Shown piece after piece: positions 1 to 8,037 of a stretch of 14,886 nucleotides of DNA. The position numbers were made by a program, and so were the translations under genes. The notes below the pieces were generated by a model that worked only from the letters and a program-made list of their open reading frames with translations, searched no databases and was not told where the DNA came from. How positions within the stretch are numbered: position 1 is the first letter of the stretch; each line of letters starts with the position of its first letter. This DNA comes from Neocallimastix lanati (nom. inval.). Taxonomy: Eukaryota; Neocallimastigomycota; Neocallimastigomycetes; Neocallimastigales; Neocallimastigaceae. Location of the stretch: assembly GCA_016946835.1 (NCBI GenBank), contig JACVTC010000624.1, positions 1-14,886 on the forward strand, given 5' to 3'.

Positions 1-156
1 AATAAAGAATTAAAAAATGGCATAATCAACTTTCTTAATAGTAAAAGTAATAAGTCTAACATTTCTGGTAAATTAAAGATCAAAATAGGACCAGAGATAA
101 TAAATGCAATGATTTCTAATAGAAACAGATTACAAATAACAAAATACTACACTTAA
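1..156 (+). CDS. 3' end of an unidentified host protein gene (partial)
   Basis: Reading frame 1 is open from the window edge to a TAA at 154-156, giving 51 C-terminal residues, including KLKIKIGPEIINAMISNRNR. The residue mix is less repetitive than the surrounding AT-rich DNA, and the composition falls to almost pure A/T after the stop, as expected at a gene end. I do not recognise the family, and the fragment is too short to assign a domain. Element B lies about 220 bp downstream of the stop, so the insertion probably left this gene intact. A chance open frame cannot be excluded. Confidence 0.45.
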   Translation, partial: NKELKNGIINFLNSKSNKSNISGKLKIKIGPEIINAMISNRNRLQITKYYT

Positions 157-378
157 ATCAAAAAATAACATGTAATGTAAAAATTCTCTTTTTTAATAAA
201 TAATCTTTATTAATTAAAAAATAAATCTATTATTGTTATTAACTATTTTATAGTCAATAACTAATACATCGATTTAAATAATGAATTTTACATGTATTTA
301 TATTTTTTTCATGATTACATTTTAATATATCAAACCTATTTAATATACATATATTACTATTTATTTAAAAACAAAGTA

Positions 379-383
379 TTTAT
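379..383. repeat. Target-site duplication of element B, left copy (TTTAT)
   Basis: TTTAT directly precedes the TGTAACG start of element B and recurs directly after its CGTTACA end at 14402-14406. Five bp is the usual duplication length for Ty3/gypsy integrases. Confidence 0.85.
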
Positions 384-402
384 TGTAACGAAATCTTCAG
401 TT
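384..402 (+). repeat. Element B left LTR, first 19 bp (split by element A)
   Basis: These 19 bases equal 13759-13777, the first 19 bases of the intact right LTR. The LTR resumes at 8538 on the other side of element A. The last four bases (AGTT, 399-402) are also one copy of the duplication made by element A. Confidence 0.93.
399..402. repeat. Target-site duplication of element A, left copy (AGTT)
   Basis: AGTT precedes the TGTTAAGG end of element A and recurs after its TTATCA end at 8534-8537. The undisturbed LTR of B has a single AGTT at 13774-13777, which fixes the duplication at exactly 4 bp. Confidence 0.9.
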
Positions 403-537
403 TGTTAAGGTTTTAGAGAATTAAATAAAAATAAAGTAAGAAACACAAATTTTATTTTTTTATTTATTATTTTTATTTATAAATTTATTTTATTTTATTT
501 TATTTATTTTATTTATTTTTTTGATGATATTTAAAAA

Positions 538-602
538 TTAGTAGCAAAATTTACAACTATTTATACTTTTTTTCAAGGCATAAAAGTTGTTCTTGCCACT
601 AA
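538..602 (-). promoter_or_regulatory. Inverted-repeat core promoter region of the element A LTR (3' copy)
   Basis: Arms TTAGTAGCAA (538-547) and TTGCCACTAA (593-602) pair with one mismatch; inner arms ACAACT (553-558) and AGTTGT (585-590) pair perfectly. On the minus strand a TATAAATA box lies at 558-565, inside the structure. The copy at 7804-7868 is the one positioned to drive the element. Confidence 0.55.
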
Positions 603-651
603 ATTACATTTTATTTATTTTTTTTTTTTAAAAACTATTAAATTTAAATTG

Positions 652-690
652 ATTGTTATAATTAATTATATAAAATTTAATTATAACAAT
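652..690. repeat. 14-bp perfect inverted repeat in the element A LTR
   Basis: ATTGTTATAATTAA (652-665) and its exact reverse complement (677-690) are separated by 11 nt. The copy in the 5' LTR is at 7918-7956. Function unknown; it lies in the part of the LTR upstream of the TATA box in element orientation. Confidence 0.6.
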
Positions 691-722
691 ATAAATAAAA
701 TACATTTATAATATTAATAAAA

Positions 723-724
<2 letters not shown>

Positions 725-770
<46 letters not shown>
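725..770. repeat. 46-nt poly(T) tract in the LTR of element A
   Basis: Uninterrupted T run on the plus strand (poly(A) in element sense); 45 T at 7991-8035 in the other LTR. Such tracts disfavour nucleosomes and slip during copying. Confidence 0.9.
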
Positions 771-772
<2 letters not shown>

Positions 773-1268
773 TTATTTATTTAAAAATATCTAAAATATT
801 ACTAATAAGAATTTATTTAATTGGCTATAATTTTTATTACAATCTGTTAAAATATTCAAATAAAAATAAAAATACTATTCTAATATAAAGGTTTTTAATA
901 AAATAAAATATTTTTCAATATAAAATAAAACATTTCGATATAAAATTTTATAATAAAAAGTTAAAATATAATATATAAATTTTTAATTATCAATATATAA
1001 AAATATTATTAATATAAATTTTCATTATTAATATAAAAAAAATAAGATTTATTATTAATATTGCTAATATAAGTTTTAAATATATAAAAATATTACTATT
1101 AATATAAGATTTAATATAAAAATATAAAGTTTAATATAATTTTTGATTTAATTTTTGATCTTTGGATTTAAAAATTTATTAAAGTACAAAAATAATAATG
1201 TACACATAATGTATTAGAAATAAATCGTAGATTTAATTAAGAATGCATTATTTAGTACATTCTTATCA

Positions 1269-1281
1269 AGATGCCCCGACG
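1269..1281 (-). promoter_or_regulatory. Putative polypurine-tract region of element A
   Basis: The minus strand reads GTCGGGGCATCT directly before the 3' LTR. The GGGG core sits where plus-strand priming is expected, but the tract is not purine-pure. Only 18 bp separate the pol stop from the LTR. Confidence 0.4.
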
Positions 1282-1286
1282 AAGAC

Positions 1287-4200
1287 TCAAGCTTCTCTGT
1301 AAGCGGAGTTAAACTTTACTAAATTTTTAAAGTGAACATTCCTATCGAGTTGCTTTCCAGTCTTCTGATCGATTAGGGTTGCCGTGTTGAATTGAATTTT
1401 TAAAATTTTAAATGGTCCATTGTAATATGGTTCTAGCTTAGTGCGGCTAAAGTTTCTAACAAGAACAAGATCACCAGCCTTTAATTCTTTTCCTTTTTTC
1501 ATACTTATTTGTTCTTCTCGTCTTGTTGCCCAATACTTGTTAGCATTCTTCACATTTTCGCATGCTTCTCTAGTCCATTGATAATGACGAACAAATTTTT
1601 CCATTAAAATTTCATCATACGATTTACCTGCATTTTCAATTGTTCTTATGGCTATATCATAAGGCTGTTGGTCTTCTCTTCCATATACTAATTCAAAACT
1701 AGAATGTCCGGTAGCTGTGTTTTTGGTAGTTCGAAGTGCCCATAAAGCAGAAGGTAAAACTTCATCCCAATCTTGATTTTTCCTTCCTAATAAACGAAGT
1801 AATTTTCCAATTTCTTTATTTCGATTTTCAGTAAGGCCATTTGATTCAGGGTGGTAAGTAGCTACAAATTTAACATATACATCATAAAGATCAAGAAAGA
1901 TTTTAGTCATATCAGAAGTGAATTGGACTCCATTATCAGTAGTAATAACTTGAGGGACACCATGTCTTGCAAAAACGTTTATTAAAAATTTAATTATATC
2001 AGAGGAAGTTATGTTTTCAGTGGGTTCGGCTTCAACCCATTTGGTAAAGTAATCAACAGTTACTATAATATATTGATTATTATTTCTTGTTTTTGGTAAC
2101 GGTCCTATAATATCTAATCCTAAATGCACAAAGGGACCCTCCACTTTAGTTGGATGGTTTTCGGTTGGTTCTGGATATGGTTGAGGACGATTTAACTGGC
2201 ATTTTTCACAATTACTAACAATTCTTTTGATATCTTTAATCATATGATTCCAATAAAAGTTTTTCTTAAGTCTTTGATATGTTTTGTAATATCCTTCGTG
2301 GCCAATATTATGAGCTTCTAAAATTAATTTAAACCTTTCATTTTCGTCCGTTATTAATTTTCTATAATTTCCATTGTCGATAAAGTAATCTTCACCATCA
2401 ATAACAGTAAACTTTTCATTAATAAATTCCTTTATAACTTTAGATAATAATTCTTCATTATTTCCATTAGTAATTTTTGTTAATAATATCTTTCTCTCTT
2501 CCTTACTTTTCATTCTTGAAAGAGCATCAGCTAACACATTCTTTTTGCCTGATTCATATTTTATATTAATTCCAAGCATACTAGCGGTTAGACACCATCT
2601 TGTTTGCCTTGCATTCAAAGGTTCTTTATTCTTAAATAAACCAACTAATGGTTTATGATCTGTGTAAATAGTTGTAGGTAGTGGATTTCCTTCAATATAA
2701 GATTTAAATTTAGTCATACAGTAAAACAAAGCGGTTCCTTCCAAATCGGTAATACCATAATTCTTTTCAGCTTTCTTTAAACTTCTACTTATAAAGTGTA
2801 TTGGATGCTCCTTACCGGTTTCTTCTTCTTTTTGTAAAAGAACTCCACCAATTCCATTATACGAAGCATCAGTTCTAATGATAAAAGGTTTGTCAAATGA
2901 CGGAAATTTTAGAATAGGCGCATTGATTAATTTTTCTTTTAGGAGTTCAAAGCTTTCTTGTTGTTCTTTATTCCATTCATATTTAGTATTCTTTTTCAAT
3001 AATTTACATAAAGGTGAGGTAATTTGAGCATATTTAGGGATAAAGTCACGATAATACCCTATTGCTCCTAGAAATGATCTTAATTCATGAATTGATGAAG
3101 GGGCTTCCCACTTCTTAATAGCTGTTATTTTACTTTCCATGGGACTTAATCCTTTAGTAGTAAGTTTGTGACCTAATACATCAACTTCAGTTTGAAGAAA
3201 ATGGCACTTTTCAATATTAATTTTTAACTTGTTTTCTTTAAATACTTCTAATACTTGTTTAATATGAATTAAATGTTCTTCGATACTTTTTGAATAGATC
3301 AAAACATCATCAATAAATACATAAACAAATTCACCAATAAAAGGGAATAAAATTTTATTCATTTCTCTTTGGAAGGTTGAGGGAGCTCCAGTAAGTCCAA
3401 AAGGCATAACCTTAAATTGATAATTTCCAAACTTAGTAGTGAAAGTGGTTACTTCAACGCTTTCTTCATCCATTAAGATTTGGTGAAAACCAGAAAATAA
3501 ATCAAGAGTTGTAAATATTTTAGCTCCTCCGAGACTATCAAAAATTTCATCTATATATGGAACTGAATAAGAATCTTTTTCTGTCATATCATTGACTTTT
3601 CGGTAGTCAATGCACAAGCGCCACTTTCCATTGTGTTTTAGAATAAGTACTACTGGAGATGACCATTCTGAACAGGATGGTTCTATCAATCCTTTCTTAA
3701 TAAGTTTTGTAAGTTCTTCTTTTAAGATATCTGATTTTAATTTAGTTAACCTATAACTTCTTAATTTTACTGGCTTTGAATTTGCTTTCAAACGGATCTT
3801 ATGTGGTGAAAGTTTAGAAGGAGTTAGTTCCTCTGTTGAAGTGGCAACTATGTCAATCATTTCTTTGAGAATTTTAATAATTTGTTCTTTATAATCTTTA
3901 TTTAAGGTACTTAAAAATTCATCACTCTCAATAAATTCCATTGGAGTTAATTCCTTTATAATTTCCTTTTCATTATTCGTTTCTTTAACTTTTCTAATAG
4001 TGCAAATTATACTTTCTTCATCATAATATTGATTATTTATTTTAGCTATTTCTTCGTATTCACTTTCTGACAAAAGTTTACATAAACTGTTTAAGGTCGG
4101 ATGAATAAATAAACAATGATCGATTTGAGTTTTAAAGTTTATTAACATATCATAAAATGAGTCTTCTTTCTCAATAATTCTAAAGTCCGCATTAAATTCA

Positions 4201-5102
4201 TAATTATTAATTTTTACTGGTAATTGAACAATAATTCCTTCCGAGTATTCTTCATCTTGTGTTGCTAGTTGGATTCTTCCACGACTTTTTCCAACTGTTT
4301 CATATTCACCAGGTAATTTATCAAAATACTGCTTAGTAACGATGCTTAGGTTACTACAAGAATCAATTAAAAGTTTTCCTAGTACTCCGTCAACACTTGC
4401 ATCAACCATTGCTAAGTCTTCTTCGGCTACTTCATTACTTTTACTTATGTAGCTATGATCATAGTTATTCACTAATAAAGTTCGTGCTATTACATTGTCT
4501 ACAGTTCCAATTATTTTAGATTTTTCTAACTTTAAACCTTGAGTTAATTGTGAACGAATTTTCGGACATGCATTCAAGAGTTGACCTATCGTAATACTGG
4601 ATTTAAGATTATTTAAATCATCCATAATATTGTAAGGTTCTTTATTATTCATCATTTTGATATTCCTTTTTACTAACTGAGTATTTTCATTATTAGTTTC
4701 TTTAGTTTTTGTTGAAATTAATTTTTCCAAAGTATTAGTTTTATTTTGTTGATTATCTTTATTCATTTCTATATCTTCTATTTCATTATCGATTACAAGT
4801 ATATCTTCAGATTCAACTTTTTTCTTTCCTTTTGATGAATAATTGTTGTTTTCTTCTTTACTTTCTCTTACTCTTGTTATATTTCTTAATTCCTTTTCTT
4901 TTTGTTTTTCTTTGTTAATATTTGGTTGAGTTAAAATTGAAGGAAGTATTTGATTTTTATAAACTTTATTTGGTTTATTATGTAGCTCATTTTCTTTCTT
5001 CTTTCTTAAAGCAGGAGTTGCGAAAGGACGTGGATTATCTTTTAAACTTTTATGTACTTTCTTGGAATTATTTTCTTCCTTTTCGCTGTTATTATCATTC
5101 AT
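1287..5102 (-). CDS. pol: Element A Pol polyprotein: protease, reverse transcriptase, RNase H, integrase
   Basis: 1271 residues from ATG at 5102 to TGA at 1287-1289. Order: Asn/Lys-rich linker (1-200), aspartic protease with active-site Asp-Ser-Cys-Ser at 247-250, RT (about 440-650; Asp534 in LDLFSGFHQ and YVFIDDV at 594-600), RNase H (Asp745, Glu788, Asp815, Asp859), integrase zinc finger H931-x3-H935-x29-C965-x2-C968, catalytic Asp997, Asp1056 and Glu1092 (D,D-35-E), and a GPF module at 1229-1231. There is no chromodomain. The frame stays open upstream of the ATG to a stop at 5322-5324, overlapping the gag end, so translation as Gag-Pol by -1 frameshifting is more likely than initiation at 5102. 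The protease Cys (TGT) is one base from the expected Gly codon and may impair processing. Confidence 0.95.
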   Translation of the reverse strand: MNDNNSEKEENNSKKVHKSLKDNPRPFATPALRKKKENELHNKPNKVYKNQILPSILTQPNINKEKQKEKELRNITRVRESKEENNNYSSKGKKKVESEDILVIDNEIEDIEMNKDNQQNKTNTLEKLISTKTKETNNENTQLVKRNIKMMNNKEPYNIMDDLNNLKSSITIGQLLNACPKIRSQLTQGLKLEKSKIIGTVDNVIARTLLVNNYDHSYISKSNEVAEEDLAMVDASVDGVLGKLLIDSCSNLSIVTKQYFDKLPGEYETVGKSRGRIQLATQDEEYSEGIIVQLPVKINNYEFNADFRIIEKEDSFYDMLINFKTQIDHCLFIHPTLNSLCKLLSESEYEEIAKINNQYYDEESIICTIRKVKETNNEKEIIKELTPMEFIESDEFLSTLNKDYKEQIIKILKEMIDIVATSTEELTPSKLSPHKIRLKANSKPVKLRSYRLTKLKSDILKEELTKLIKKGLIEPSCSEWSSPVVLILKHNGKWRLCIDYRKVNDMTEKDSYSVPYIDEIFDSLGGAKIFTTLDLFSGFHQILMDEESVEVTTFTTKFGNYQFKVMPFGLTGAPSTFQREMNKILFPFIGEFVYVFIDDVLIYSKSIEEHLIHIKQVLEVFKENKLKINIEKCHFLQTEVDVLGHKLTTKGLSPMESKITAIKKWEAPSSIHELRSFLGAIGYYRDFIPKYAQITSPLCKLLKKNTKYEWNKEQQESFELLKEKLINAPILKFPSFDKPFIIRTDASYNGIGGVLLQKEEETGKEHPIHFISRSLKKAEKNYGITDLEGTALFYCMTKFKSYIEGNPLPTTIYTDHKPLVGLFKNKEPLNARQTRWCLTASMLGINIKYESGKKNVLADALSRMKSKEERKILLTKITNGNNEELLSKVIKEFINEKFTVIDGEDYFIDNGNYRKLITDENERFKLILEAHNIGHEGYYKTYQRLKKNFYWNHMIKDIKRIVSNCEKCQLNRPQPYPEPTENHPTKVEGPFVHLGLDIIGPLPKTRNNNQYIIVTVDYFTKWVEAEPTENITSSDIIKFLINVFARHGVPQVITTDNGVQFTSDMTKIFLDLYDVYVKFVATYHPESNGLTENRNKEIGKLLRLLGRKNQDWDEVLPSALWALRTTKNTATGHSSFELVYGREDQQPYDIAIRTIENAGKSYDEILMEKFVRHYQWTREACENVKNANKYWATRREEQISMKKGKELKAGDLVLVRNFSRTKLEPYYNGPFKILKIQFNTATLIDQKTGKQLDRNVHFKNLVKFNSAYREA

Positions 5103-5244
5103 TTTTCTTTTTATAGCATTTATAATGATATTATCCTCACTTTCAGTTGTGTCACTAAAATCAGATTCTTCAGATTCTTTATTAAAGGAATTATTATCAA
5201 TTGGGGTATTCTTGGTAAAAGTATTATTTTGTAAATTATTTAAT

Positions 5245-5297
5245 GAAGCTATTGTTTTGTCATTGGGAGTGCTTCTGCTCCCATTTAGAAGTTTAAA
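5245..5297 (-). promoter_or_regulatory. Programmed -1 frameshift signal at the gag-pol junction
   Basis: Minus strand: the slippery heptamer T TTA AAC (5297-5291) lies in the gag frame as X XXY YYZ, two codons before the TAA (5287-5285). A 7-nt spacer follows, then a 6-bp stem TGGGAG (5283-5278) with CTCCCA (5269-5264). Loop bases GAAGC (5275-5271) are complementary to GCTTC (5249-5245) after a 14-nt A-rich stretch, forming an H-type pseudoknot. The shift enters exactly the pol frame, which is open from 5321. Confidence 0.85.
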
Positions 5298-6196
5298 GAC
5301 TTTTTGGAATATATTTCTTTTTTATTTTTTTCCATAATCTTATTTAATTGAGGGCAATAGTATGAGTAATGACCTTCTTCCTTACAGAAGAAGCAAGTTT
5401 TAACAGATAAATTTCTCATTTTCTGGGTTGATTCTTCTATAATATCTTGAGGTTTCAGTTTATTATTTGTTTGACTTGTTTGGAAAGTTTCGTTTCTTCT
5501 TTTAGGATAAAGTCTTGAAGTAGTACTGTTTTGATTATTTTGATTATGCTGGGAATTATTAACATTATAGGTATTAATATTATTGTTCCTTACAGAAAGT
5601 CTATCTACTTTCTCGGCAATTTTGAAAGCTTTCTCCATACTTATATCATCTTTAAGGGATAATTTCTTCCAGGCTTCATAATTATTTTGAATAGAATCAA
5701 TATAATCTAGTACACCGATGCGCTTTCTTCTCTTTTTATCAAGTTTAGTGTACAAAGTTCTATATCTTACATTAAAGTCCTTAATCTTTTCGTTTCTTTT
5801 AATTCGCATTGCACGAAGTTCTTTAAGAAGTAAATTTTGGTCTTCTTTAATACCGTAAAAATTTTCAAGACTTGAAATAATTTTTCCAAGAGAAGGAAAT
5901 TTAATATCATCATCAACATTTTCTTCTTCATCATGTTCTTCTTCTTCATCTGATGAATCATCACTTTCATCATCACTATCTTCTCCCAAATCTTCAATAA
6001 CGCGTTGTACTTCACCAGAGCTGGTAAGTAAACAAGCATTAAATATTGTTTCTGGATCTGTGATACCTTGTATCTTGATCCAAAGTTTCAATTCAGTAGC
6101 CCAGGACTTAATATCTAAATTGTCCTTGCTAAGTTTCACAATATCTCTTAATTCTTTTTTCAATTCTTTAAAGCTCAAAGTTGTTTCCTTGGACAT
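5285..6196 (-). CDS. gag: Element A Gag (capsid/nucleocapsid) protein
   Basis: 303 residues from the ATG at 6196 (MSKETT, with AAA before the ATG). An in-frame ATG at 6262 would add 22 hydrophobic, AT-derived residues and is less likely. N-terminal retrotransposon Gag-like helices (1-68; 99-200) are split by a very acidic stretch at 69-97 rich in Asp, Glu and Ser. An Asn/Gln-rich basic linker follows (about 203-250), then a CCHC zinc knuckle C268-x2-C271-x4-H276-x4-C281, which binds the genomic RNA. The last residues, SLNF, are encoded by the slippery frameshift region. Gag forms the cytoplasmic virus-like particle; most translation should stop here and a minority continue into Pol. Confidence 0.9.
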   Translation of the reverse strand: MSKETTLSFKELKKELRDIVKLSKDNLDIKSWATELKLWIKIQGITDPETIFNACLLTSSGEVQRVIEDLGEDSDDESDDSSDEEEEHDEEENVDDDIKFPSLGKIISSLENFYGIKEDQNLLLKELRAMRIKRNEKIKDFNVRYRTLYTKLDKKRRKRIGVLDYIDSIQNNYEAWKKLSLKDDISMEKAFKIAEKVDRLSVRNNNINTYNVNNSQHNQNNQNSTTSRLYPKRRNETFQTSQTNNKLKPQDIIEESTQKMRNLSVKTCFFCKEEGHYSYYCPQLNKIMEKNKKEIYSKKSLNF

Positions 6197-6372
6197 TTTG
6201 TTTAAATATTTCTTGTTGTATATTAATGAGGTGATTAAATAAGAATAAATTTGGAAATACAACTTTAAAAATATAATTTAATAGGTAATTTAATATCGAA
6301 TCAATTTTTAAAACAATATATTTTAGTAACTTTTTGAAAATAATAATTTTATTTGCTTTCTTTAGTAGATAT

Positions 6373-6656
6373 AAGCTCGAAATCCTTATCGACAACTTAG
6401 TAGAAATTATAAAGCACGAGGTTCTTTTCGACTACTTTATTAAGAATAATTTTTAAGTTCGAAATCTTTATCGACAACTCAATAGAATAATTTTTAAGTT
6501 CGAAATCTTTATCGACAACTCAATGGAATAATTTTAAGTTCGAAATCTTTATCGACAACTTAATAGAATAATTTTAAGTTCGAAATCTTTATCGACAACT
6601 TAATAGAATATTTTTCAAGCTCGAAATCTTTATCGACCACTTGAATTTTGTAATTT
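6373..6656 (-). repeat. Seven-unit tandem repeat (period 39-43 bp) in the element A leader
   Basis: Units start at 6373, 6412, 6455, 6496, 6536, 6576 and 6617. The second is strongly diverged and the four from 6455 to 6615 are nearly identical. Each carries TTCGAAATCTTTATCGAC or a variant, with TCGA at both ends of the core. The array ends about 175 bp before the gag ATG in element sense. The period is close to four DNA turns, so bound proteins would face the same side. Analogy with the Su(Hw)-site array in the Drosophila gypsy leader is inference. Confidence 0.85.
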
Positions 6657-7225
6657 AGTATATTTGTAGTAATAAATTTAGAAGCAAAGTTTTATTTATT
6701 ATTTTCACCTTTCAAAAATTTTTCTTTTTAAACGATAAATATTGTATTGTTATAGCTAATAAAATTATTAATTAATTATAATTATTAAATACAAAAAAAA
6801 AATAATCTTTATTGTCGTACAATCTGATAGTACACACTGTCTGACGTGCAGCTTACCTAATGGTGTCATGCCACGCGTGTGCCACGATTACTATATTCAA
6901 TATAAAATATAGCAGTTCAGAGCCCACTAGCCCAATTACTATGTAGGATAAACTTAATCCGATAATCTATGTACGGAATAAAAAAAAATTTTAAAAGTAT
7001 TCAATAATATTTTTATTAACTAATAAAAATTAACTAAAAACACAATATTTTCAAAGTAAATTAAGATTCTTTTACAGGAATTATTAAACAAATAAAGTAT
7101 CAGTAATAAAAAAAAAATAAAAAAAATTTAAATGGCGAAGTTAGCCAAAGTCTGATACTTTATATAATAAAGTGCCTTATAACTAGCACAAAGAAAAGTA
7201 AAAAAAAATATATATAAAAAAAAAC
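6657..7225 (-). other. Element A leader, gene-poor section with a GC-richer patch
   Basis: No convincing ORF. Mostly A/T, but 6828-6975 is distinctly richer in G+C. It holds a direct repeat TGCCACG (6869-6875 and 6880-6886, period 11), a palindromic ACGCGT (6873-6878) and AGCCCA twice (6919-6932). These may be packaging or transcription signals; nothing is assignable from sequence alone. Confidence 0.4.
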
Positions 7226-7265
7226 AATCTTACGCCTTCGGTGACGTAAGCTCCTTATTCGCCAG
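7226..7265 (-). other. Shared leader motif block 2 (element A copy)
   Basis: Forty bases that, read on the minus strand, match 10227-10266 of element B with no mismatch, each in its own sense orientation. The block contains CTTACG (7251-7246) and CGTAAG (7235-7230), which pair; inside them CC GAA GG adds two pairs with a triloop. It is much richer in G+C than its surroundings. Confidence 0.85.
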
Positions 7266-7432
7266 TGCTTGGAAAGTACCCGCACCTTCGTGTGTTGAAA
7301 CGTTGAAGGCTGAACTATTATTACCGGGTCGGTAACCAAATACCTTCGTCTACTTTCCAATTAATCTCCAAATTAACTACTATTCAATAACCTACTATGA
7401 ATAGAGTTAATTTGTTGCTATCTGAGAATACA

Positions 7433-7455
7433 CTGTGTATGAGCTCTATCCGCTC
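7433..7455 (-). other. Shared leader motif block 1 (element A copy)
   Basis: The minus strand begins GAGCGGATAGAGCTCAT and matches element B 10078-10100 at 21 of 23 bases. GAGC and GCTC can pair across a 7-nt loop. It lies 167 nt upstream (element sense) of block 2. Confidence 0.75.
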
Positions 7456-7535
7456 CTTGTTATAATTTTACAAAATTTGTTTTTTTAGAATCTTAATTTT
7501 ACTTATTTAAAAAAAATTTTTTTTATATATATATC

Positions 7536-7581
7536 AAACAAGCGCCATAGGTTAATCAAAGGATTAACGACTTACTTGTTT
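7536..7581. repeat. Nested inverted repeat just downstream of the element A PBS
   Basis: Outer arms AAACAAG (7536-7542) and CTTGTTT (7575-7581) enclose inner arms GTTAATC (7551-7557) and GATTAAC (7562-7568) around a 4-nt loop. It lies about 65 nt inside the PBS in element sense, a usual place for packaging or dimerisation structures. The minus strand also reads GTAAGT at 7575-7570, a possible 5' splice site. Confidence 0.55.
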
Positions 7582-7645
7582 ATCAATATAAAATAAAAAA
7601 AATTAAAAAAAAAATCTATGTTATTTACTATTATTTCTATTTAAT

Positions 7646-7663
7646 TCCCCGATATCGCCACCA
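7646..7663 (-). promoter_or_regulatory. Primer-binding site of element A (18 nt, tRNA type)
   Basis: Minus strand TGGTGGCGATATCGGGGA begins six nt after the 5' LTR end. Its complement reads as the 3' end of a tRNA: T-stem half CCCGA, acceptor half TATCGCC, discriminator A, CCA. The predicted primer tRNA therefore begins GGCGATA. The isotype is not determined here. Confidence 0.8.
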
Positions 7664-7669
7664 TATAAA

Positions 7670-7988
7670 TGTTAAGGTTTTAGAGAATTAAATAAAAATA
7701 AAGTAAGGAAACACAAATTTTATTTATTTATTTATTATTTTTATTTATAAATTTATTTTATTTTATTTTATTTTATTTTATTTTTTTTGATGATATTTAA
7801 AAATTAGTAGCAAAATTTACAACTATTTATACTTTTTTTCAAGGCATAAAAGTTGTTCTTGCCACTAAATTACATTTTATTTATTTTTTTTTTTTAAAAA
7901 CTATTAAATTTAAATTGATTGTTATAATTAATTATATAAAATTTAATTATAACAATATAAATAAAATACATTTATAATATTAATAAAA

Positions 7989-8037
<49 letters not shown>

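Larger units (their letters stand above)
403..1268 (-). repeat. Element A 3' LTR (866 bp)
   Basis: Direct repeat of 7670-8533 (864 bp). By eye, differences are confined to a G indel near 439, T/A-rich simple sequence around 455-525, and a poly(T) run of 46 versus 45. In element orientation it begins TGATAAG and ends CTTAACA. It contains a 14-bp perfect inverted repeat (652-665 with 677-690) and a 46-T tract at 725-770. Confidence 0.95.

Noticed and set aside
4922-5337. Short plus-strand ORFs opposite the gag-pol junction
   Set aside because: Phe/Leu-rich antisense shadows of the Asn/Lys-rich linker of element A.
6197-6262. Upstream in-frame ATG extending element A Gag by 22 residues
   Set aside because: The extension is hydrophobic and AT-derived, unlike Gag N-termini; the ATG at 6196 has a good A-rich context and begins a typical Gag-like sequence.
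6373-6656. CRISPR array
   Set aside because: Regular 40-bp period, but there is no alternation of constant repeats and unique spacers; whole units are similar, and the setting is a eukaryotic retrotransposon leader.
7160-7360. 66-codon minus-strand frame starting with TTG and overlapping shared block 2
   Set aside because: No ATG. The match to element B is perfect at every codon position and the frame in B is closed by a TAA just upstream (10195-10197), so conservation is at the nucleic-acid level, not protein.
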